Part shown: positions 59,860-64,000 of the stretch, piece by piece
Position numbering within the stretch: position 1 is the stretch's first letter
Layout: every line of letters begins with the position of its first letter
From: Aeromicrobium sp. PE09-221
Lineage (GTDB): Bacteria; Actinomycetota; Actinomycetes; Propionibacteriales; Nocardioidaceae
Assembly: GCF_002174305.1 (NCBI RefSeq)
Contig: NZ_MIJB01000009.1
Location: 124,001-188,000 of the forward strand
Length of the DNA: 64,000 nt
Direction: 5' to 3'
The notes under the pieces: generated by a model
Seen by the model: only the letters and a program-made list of their open reading frames with translations
The model's database searches: none
Told to the model about the DNA's origin: nothing
Program-made: the position numbers and the translations under genes

Positions 59860-60875
59860 ACTCGCGATGGCCGTTCCCCGACCTGGCACGTGGCGTGGCC
59901 ATCGTGGCGATGCTGGTCGCGCATGCCCAGGTGCTGGTGCCGGACCGGGCCGCTGGGGTCGACGAACTGCTGGGCCGCGTCAACGACGTCGCCTCGCCGC
60001 TCTTCGCCCTCGTCATGGGGATCTCCGCCGGTGTGATGATCGAGCGGTCCGCCTCCCGACCGCGGTCGGTGCTCGTGCACAACCTAGTGCGCGGTGTCGT
60101 GCTGATCGGGCTCGGGATCTGGCTGGAGACGTGGGGCAGTTGGGTGGCGATCGTGCTGGCCATGCTCGGCTGCCTGCTGATCCTCGGTACACCCCTGCTG
60201 TTGCTCGGACGCCGTGGTGTCGCGCTCATCGCGCTGGTCTTCTTCGTCCTCTCGCCGATGTTCAACACGGCGGTGCGGCGCGCTGTCGACTGGCCGGGCG
60301 GCTACTACGCGGACATCGCCAATGATCCGTCCGTGGGAGATCTGCTGGTCCGCTGGTTCGTCGCCGATCCGCACTATCGCGTGACCTCGCTGCTGCCGTT
60401 CTTCCTGGTCGGGTCGCTACTGATCGCCTACGCACGACGTCCCGACCCCTGGTGGTCGGCGGCGGGCGTCGTCGGAGGTGCCGGTACGCAGCTCGTCGTG
60501 ACGGCGCTGCGGACTCGGCCCGGTGCGGACACGGGCTCCGGGTCCTCCCTCGACCTGCTGCACGATGCCTCACTCGTCGCGGTGGTGCTCGGTCTGTGCG
60601 GTCTGGCGGTGCGGATGCGATGGGCGCGGCTGCTTCGCCCGATCGAGGAGATCGGCACCGTCGCACTGTCGCTCTATGTCCTGCAGATCGCTGTGATCGC
60701 CTGGCTGAACCGGGACGCCGCGATCCCGGCGGCGAACGACTGGGGCGGTTTCGCGCTCATCGTCCTCGGCGTCGGCGCCGCTGGATGGGCCTGGGCCCAT
60801 TGGGTCGGCCGGGGGCCGATCGAGTGGTTCACCGGCCTCCTCACTCGCCGCTACCGCCTGTCCCGCCCCCTCTGA
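59856..60875 (+). CDS. Multi-spanning membrane protein of the DUF418/DUF1624-like acyltransferase group
   Basis: 339 aa from GTG at 59856, overlapping the GNAT stop (GTGA). About nine or ten membrane helices. The N-terminal 'WPFPDLARGVAIVAMLVAHA' and 'LFALVMGISAGVMIERSASR' resemble DUF1624/heparan-alpha-glucosaminide acetyltransferase and DUF418 proteins, as does the later 'SLYVLQIAVIAWLNRD'. A role in membrane acyl transfer is a guess from the family. Translationally coupled to the GNAT gene. Confidence 0.75.
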   Translation: MNSRWPFPDLARGVAIVAMLVAHAQVLVPDRAAGVDELLGRVNDVASPLFALVMGISAGVMIERSASRPRSVLVHNLVRGVVLIGLGIWLETWGSWVAIVLAMLGCLLILGTPLLLLGRRGVALIALVFFVLSPMFNTAVRRAVDWPGGYYADIANDPSVGDLLVRWFVADPHYRVTSLLPFFLVGSLLIAYARRPDPWWSAAGVVGGAGTQLVVTALRTRPGADTGSGSSLDLLHDASLVAVVLGLCGLAVRMRWARLLRPIEEIGTVALSLYVLQIAVIAWLNRDAAIPAANDWGGFALIVLGVGAAGWAWAHWVGRGPIEWFTGLLTRRYRLSRPL

Positions 60876-60977
60876 CGACGCGTGCCGGGTCAGTGGCCCT
60901 TCGCAGCGGGGTACGGAGGACCGCAACCCGGCACACGTCGCGCCCGGAGGCGGAGTAGAGGCGGGGCGGAGGCGCTG

Positions 60978-61235
60978 TCAGGCGTCGAGGTCGGCCTCGA
61001 CCAGGCCGGCGATTTTCTCGACCACGGCGGCGTCGTCGCTCTCGACGGTGACCTCGTCACCCTTCTTCGCGCCCAGCGTCATGATGAGCAGGGCCGAGCC
61101 GGCATCGACGGGGTCTCCGCCGCCGGTCGCGAGGGTCACGGGGACACCCGCCTCGCTGGCTGCCTGCGCGATCGTCGCGGCGGGACGTGCGTGCAGGCCG
61201 ACGGATGATCCGACGGTCACGGTCTTGCTGGGCAT
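60978..61235 (-). CDS. ptsH: Phosphocarrier protein HPr
   Basis: 85 aa. The phosphorylated histidine is His15 in 'SSVGLHARPAATIAQAA'. The regulatory-serine region reads 'DAGSALLIMTLGAKKGDE', with Ser47 near the usual Ser46. It passes phosphate from enzyme I to the fructose EIIA. GAGAGGACCG precedes the ATG. It follows fruA by 30 bp on the same strand, so both are probably one transcript. Confidence 0.94.
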   Translation of the reverse strand: MPSKTVTVGSSVGLHARPAATIAQAASEAGVPVTLATGGGDPVDAGSALLIMTLGAKKGDEVTVESDDAAVVEKIAGLVEADLDA

Positions 61236-61265
61236 GTTCGGTCCTCTCAGGAGGTTGATGGGCGC

Positions 61266-63278
61266 TCAGGCCCCGGTGGACGCGGTCTCGGCGGGTTTGC
61301 GACCGATCTGCTTGGCCAGGGTCACCGCGAGGGCACTCACGAGAGTACCGATGATGATCGACACGAAGAACCAGACCACGTTCCCGACGGCGAAGAAGAC
61401 GAAGATGCCGCCGTGCGGTGCCGCGAGCGTGACACCGGTCCCCATGGCGATCGCCCCTGCGACACCCGAGCCGAGCATCATCGATGGGATCACCCGCAGG
61501 GGATCCGCGGCGGCGAAGGGGATGGCACCCTCGGAGATGAAAGCGGCACCGAGCAGCCACGCGGCCTTGCCGTTCTCCCGCTCCTCCCGCGTGTAGATGC
61601 GGGGGCGCAGCAGCGTCGAGAGGGCGAGCGCGAGGGGTGGCGTCATGCCGCCGATCATGACGGCCGCCATGATCATCATCTGCGGGGAATCCGGATCACC
61701 GAGATTGGCCTCGGCGAGACCCGCGGTCGCAAAGAGATAAGCCGACTTGTTGATGGGGCCGCCGAGATCGGTGGCCATCATGAGTCCGAGGACGGCGCCG
61801 AGGACGAGGGTCGACCCGTCGGACATACCGGTCAGCCAGTCCTCGAGGCCGTTCATGATCCAGGCGATCGGCTTGCCGAGCACCACGACCATGATGAGCC
61901 CGGCCACGAGCGTGGTGACGAGCGGGATGATGACCACCGGCATCAGGCCGGCGAGCCATCGCGGAGGATGCAGACGGCTGAAGGACATCGCGATGGCACC
62001 TGCGAGCAGACCGCCGACGATGCCGCCGAGGAAGCCGGTGTCGGACTGGGTGGCCAGGTAGCCCATGACGAATCCGGGAGCGATACCCGGCCGGTCGGCC
62101 ATCGCATAGGCGATATAGCCCGCCAGCGCCGGGACGAGGAACATCATCGCGTATCCGCCGACGACGGAGAACACGGCGCCCAGGTAGGTGAGCCAGCCGA
62201 CCGAGACTGCGGCATTCTCCGCGGCGGGCGGGGGATTGAAGAGCGTGTACTCGCCGAGGATGCCCTCACCGTCGATGTCGTAGCCGCCCAACAGGAATCC
62301 CAGCGCGATCAGGAGGCCGCCGGCGGCGACAAAGGGGATCATGTAGCTGACGCCGGTCAACAGCCACTGGCGTAGTCGCAGCCCGAAGGAGCCGCCATCG
62401 GCGGTGGAGCCCGAGGATGAGGAGGAACCACCCGCCGCGACACGACGCGCGTTCGGGTCGGTGGAGGCCGCGAGGGCATCGCGGATCATGCCGGGTCCGT
62501 CGTCGATGCCCCGCTTCACGCCGCTCTCGATCACGGGCTTGCCGGCGAACCGGCCCTTGTCCTTGACGCCGACATCCGTCGCGAAGATCACGGCACCGGC
62601 ACGCTCGATGACGGCCGGGTCGAGGCGCTTGCCGCCGGAGGAGCCCTGGGGCTCGACGTGCAGCTCGACTCCGGCCTCGGCTGCGGCACGCTCGAGGGAC
62701 TCGGCAGCCATATAGGTGTGGGCGATGCCGGTGGGGCACGCCGTCACCGCGACCAGCGAGACATCGCTCGCCTGGGGCTGCTGCTCGGTTTCCGTCGTCT
62801 CCTCCGGCTTGGTGACTGCCGCCGGGGCGGCCGGAGCCACAGCCTCGTCGACGAGGGCGACGATCTCTTCGGGGGTGGTCGCCGCCCGCAGCGCCGCGGT
62901 GAAGTCGGGGCGCACGAGCGCCCGGGCGAGGGCCGACAGCAGGGCGAGATGGTCGGCATCACCTTCGGCGGGGGCCGCGATGAGGAAGGCCAGATCCGCC
63001 GGCCCGTCGGGTGCGCCGAAGTCGGCTGGGGGTGAGAGCCGGACGAAGGCGAGCGAGGCCTTGGACACCGCGGCGGAACGGCAGTGCGGGATCGCGATCC
63101 CTCCGGGCAGGCCGGTCGCGGACTGACCCTCGCGGGTGAGGGCGTCGCGCGCGAGCCCCTCGGCCTCGGCGCGTCCGGCGTCCGCCACCCGCTGCGCGAG
63201 AGCGGGGATGACGGCACGGGCGTCCGCGCCGAGATCGACGTCGAGCCCGACCAGTTCGGGGACGATGAGATCGGTCAT
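61266..63278 (-). CDS. fruA: PTS fructose-type EIIABC permease
   Basis: 670 aa in the order A-B-C. EIIA (~1-150) has its His in 'GGIAIPHCRSAAVSKASLAF'. After a Glu/Gln-rich linker, EIIB (~175-275) has its Cys in 'VAVTACPTGIAHTYMAAESL'. EIIC (~320-655) has about ten membrane helices with 'VSYMIPFVAAGGLLIALGF' and 'ISEGAIPFAAADP'. It takes up and phosphorylates fructose. The usual partners fruK, fruR and ptsI are not in this window; only ptsH is adjacent. Confidence 0.95.
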   Translation of the reverse strand: MTDLIVPELVGLDVDLGADARAVIPALAQRVADAGRAEAEGLARDALTREGQSATGLPGGIAIPHCRSAAVSKASLAFVRLSPPADFGAPDGPADLAFLIAAPAEGDADHLALLSALARALVRPDFTAALRAATTPEEIVALVDEAVAPAAPAAVTKPEETTETEQQPQASDVSLVAVTACPTGIAHTYMAAESLERAAAEAGVELHVEPQGSSGGKRLDPAVIERAGAVIFATDVGVKDKGRFAGKPVIESGVKRGIDDGPGMIRDALAASTDPNARRVAAGGSSSSSGSTADGGSFGLRLRQWLLTGVSYMIPFVAAGGLLIALGFLLGGYDIDGEGILGEYTLFNPPPAAENAAVSVGWLTYLGAVFSVVGGYAMMFLVPALAGYIAYAMADRPGIAPGFVMGYLATQSDTGFLGGIVGGLLAGAIAMSFSRLHPPRWLAGLMPVVIIPLVTTLVAGLIMVVVLGKPIAWIMNGLEDWLTGMSDGSTLVLGAVLGLMMATDLGGPINKSAYLFATAGLAEANLGDPDSPQMMIMAAVMIGGMTPPLALALSTLLRPRIYTREERENGKAAWLLGAAFISEGAIPFAAADPLRVIPSMMLGSGVAGAIAMGTGVTLAAPHGGIFVFFAVGNVVWFFVSIIIGTLVSALAVTLAKQIGRKPAETASTGA

Positions 63279-63317
63279 GGTCTTCTTCTCTCTGCCGCAC
63301 GTGTGGATATGCGTGCA

Positions 63318-63336
63318 TTTATGTGACTTTATGTGA
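63318..63336. promoter_or_regulatory. Direct repeats upstream of fruA, candidate regulator site
   Basis: TTTATGTGA occurs at 63318-63326 and again at 63328-63336, exactly 10 bp apart, between the fruA -10 and its start. It is AT-rich against the local base composition. Tandem repeats one helical turn apart are typical of DeoR-type regulators such as FruR. Confidence 0.5.
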
Positions 63337-63365
63337 TTTTGCGACGTGGGTCACGTGCCTGTCAA
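63336..63365 (-). promoter_or_regulatory. Promoter of fruA-ptsH
   Basis: On the minus strand TTGACA (63365-63360), an 18-bp spacer and CAAAAT (63341-63336). The leader to the ATG at 63278 is about 50 nt and contains the TTTATGTGA repeats. Confidence 0.5.
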
Positions 63366-63444
63366 CCCTGGGTGCCTCGATCATGCGACGATGCCTTCGG
63401 TACTGCACGAGATGGCGCGGTGGCGTCGTGAGGGAGGTAGTGAC

Positions 63445-64000
63445 GTGGCACAGTTCGCACGGCTCGATGTGGCAGAGGGTATCGGTACCCTGCGCCTGGA
63501 CCGGCCCAAGATGAATGCCCTGGACGCCCAGATGCAACGCGAGATCCTCGCGGCCGCGCGCGAGGCCGATGAGCGCGATGACGTCGCGGCCGTGGTCCTC
63601 TACGGCGGGGAACGTGTCTTCGCCGCCGGCGCGGACATCAAGGAGATGGCCTCGATGGATTACGCCGCCATGCTGTCCCACGGCCAGCTCCTGCAGGAGT
63701 TCACCCGGGCCGTCGCCGCGATCGGCAAGCCGACTGTCGCCGCGATCACCGGCTTCGCCCTCGGTGGCGGATGCGAGGTCGCCCTCGCCGCCGATGTCAG
63801 GTTCTGTGCCGAGAATGCCAAGCTCGGCCAGCCCGAGATCCTGTTGGGCATCATCCCCGGAGCCGGTGGCACGCAGCGGCTCGCGCGGCTCGTCGGACCG
63901 GCCACCGCCAAAGAACTGATCTATTCCGGCCGTTTCGTCGACGCCGATGAGGCACTGCGGATCGGTCTGGTCGACGCCGTCCACCCGGCCGATGCTGTCT
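63445..64000 (+). CDS. Enoyl-CoA hydratase/crotonase (3' end beyond the window)
   Basis: 185 codons are present from GTG at 63445 (AGGGAGGTAG upstream). Oxyanion-hole segments 'AAGADIKEMASMDYAAML' and 'TGFALGGGCEVALAADVRF', both catalytic glutamates (in 'GGCEVAL' and 'LGQPEILLGIIPGAGGTQRL'). This arrangement is that of true enoyl-CoA hydratases. It could hydrate crotonyl-CoA or, in the ethylmalonyl-CoA route, run in reverse to dehydrate 3-hydroxybutyryl-CoA. The C-terminal helices are missing because the window ends. Confidence 0.9.
   Translation, partial: MAQFARLDVAEGIGTLRLDRPKMNALDAQMQREILAAAREADERDDVAAVVLYGGERVFAAGADIKEMASMDYAAMLSHGQLLQEFTRAVAAIGKPTVAAITGFALGGGCEVALAADVRFCAENAKLGQPEILLGIIPGAGGTQRLARLVGPATAKELIYSGRFVDADEALRIGLVDAVHPADAV

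Overview
The window is a gene-dense piece of a high-G+C actinomycete chromosome. The evidence is a WhiB-family iron-sulfur regulator, a PdtaS-type histidine kinase, the fused 2-oxoglutarate enzyme Kgd, NucS mismatch repair, a DUF2550 gene after atpC, DtxR-type iron control, and many GTG starts. The metabolism is aerobic. A Propionibacteriales/Nocardioidaceae-like host is plausible but not provable from the sequence alone. Both ends cut through genes: a thiamine-diphosphate enzyme on the left and an enoyl-CoA hydratase on the right. No insertion sequence, phage, integrase or CRISPR array was seen.

Layout. 1-5.2 kb: TPP enzyme, PdtaS kinase, whiB1, malic enzyme, quinone-oxidoreductase-like MDR protein. 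5.3-15.2 kb: HhH-GPD repair protein, predicted ATPase, a tiny DUF6104 protein, kgd, a polysaccharide-type ABC exporter, OsmC, a phosphodiesterase and an acyl-CoA synthetase. 15.4-23.8 kb: tRNA-Arg(CCG), a receiver-only response regulator, argS-lysA, a frame-broken MFS transporter behind a MerR/SoxR-like operator, then hom-thrC-thrB. 24-32 kb: rho, glutathione peroxidase, rpmE-prfA-prmC, a CDP-alcohol phosphatidyltransferase, a VTT-type membrane protein, and threonylcarbamoyl-AMP synthase with a WecA-like transferase. 31.9-39.4 kb: the full F1Fo ATP synthase operon. 39.4-44.7 kb: DUF2550, a small secreted peptide, PduO cobalamin adenosyltransferase, an AidB-like dehydrogenase with its TetR regulator, and a divergent acyl-CoA synthetase.

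The most coherent system lies at 44.7-55 kb. It holds an ethylmalonyl-CoA-type mutase, 3-hydroxybutyryl-CoA dehydrogenase, crotonyl-CoA carboxylase/reductase, an epimerase, acetyl-CoA acetyltransferase and the mutase chaperone MeaB. Together these are the first half of the ethylmalonyl-CoA pathway for acetyl-CoA assimilation. The PduO enzyme supplies adenosylcobalamin, the mutase cofactor, and a crotonase-family gene sits at the right edge. The promoters of the mutase, dehydrogenase and reductase genes share a TACC-N4-GGTAAC-like element that overlaps their likely -10 boxes, so a common regulator is possible. Ferritin with an IdeR-like box and NucS lie among these genes. 55-64 kb carries a PH-domain protein, a CnoX-like thioredoxin, a membrane-protein/lipoprotein pair, a GNAT-Nudix fusion, a GNAT enzyme, a DUF418/DUF1624-like membrane protein, and HPr with fructose EIIABC.

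Two further patterns run through the window. At least 17 start codons lie 6-7 nt after a TANNNT hexamer, the signature of leaderless transcription, and this fixes many starts. Several intergenic gaps hold related palindromes: a family built from 21-bp units at four loci, and a roughly 67-bp long-stem element present twice in opposite orientation.
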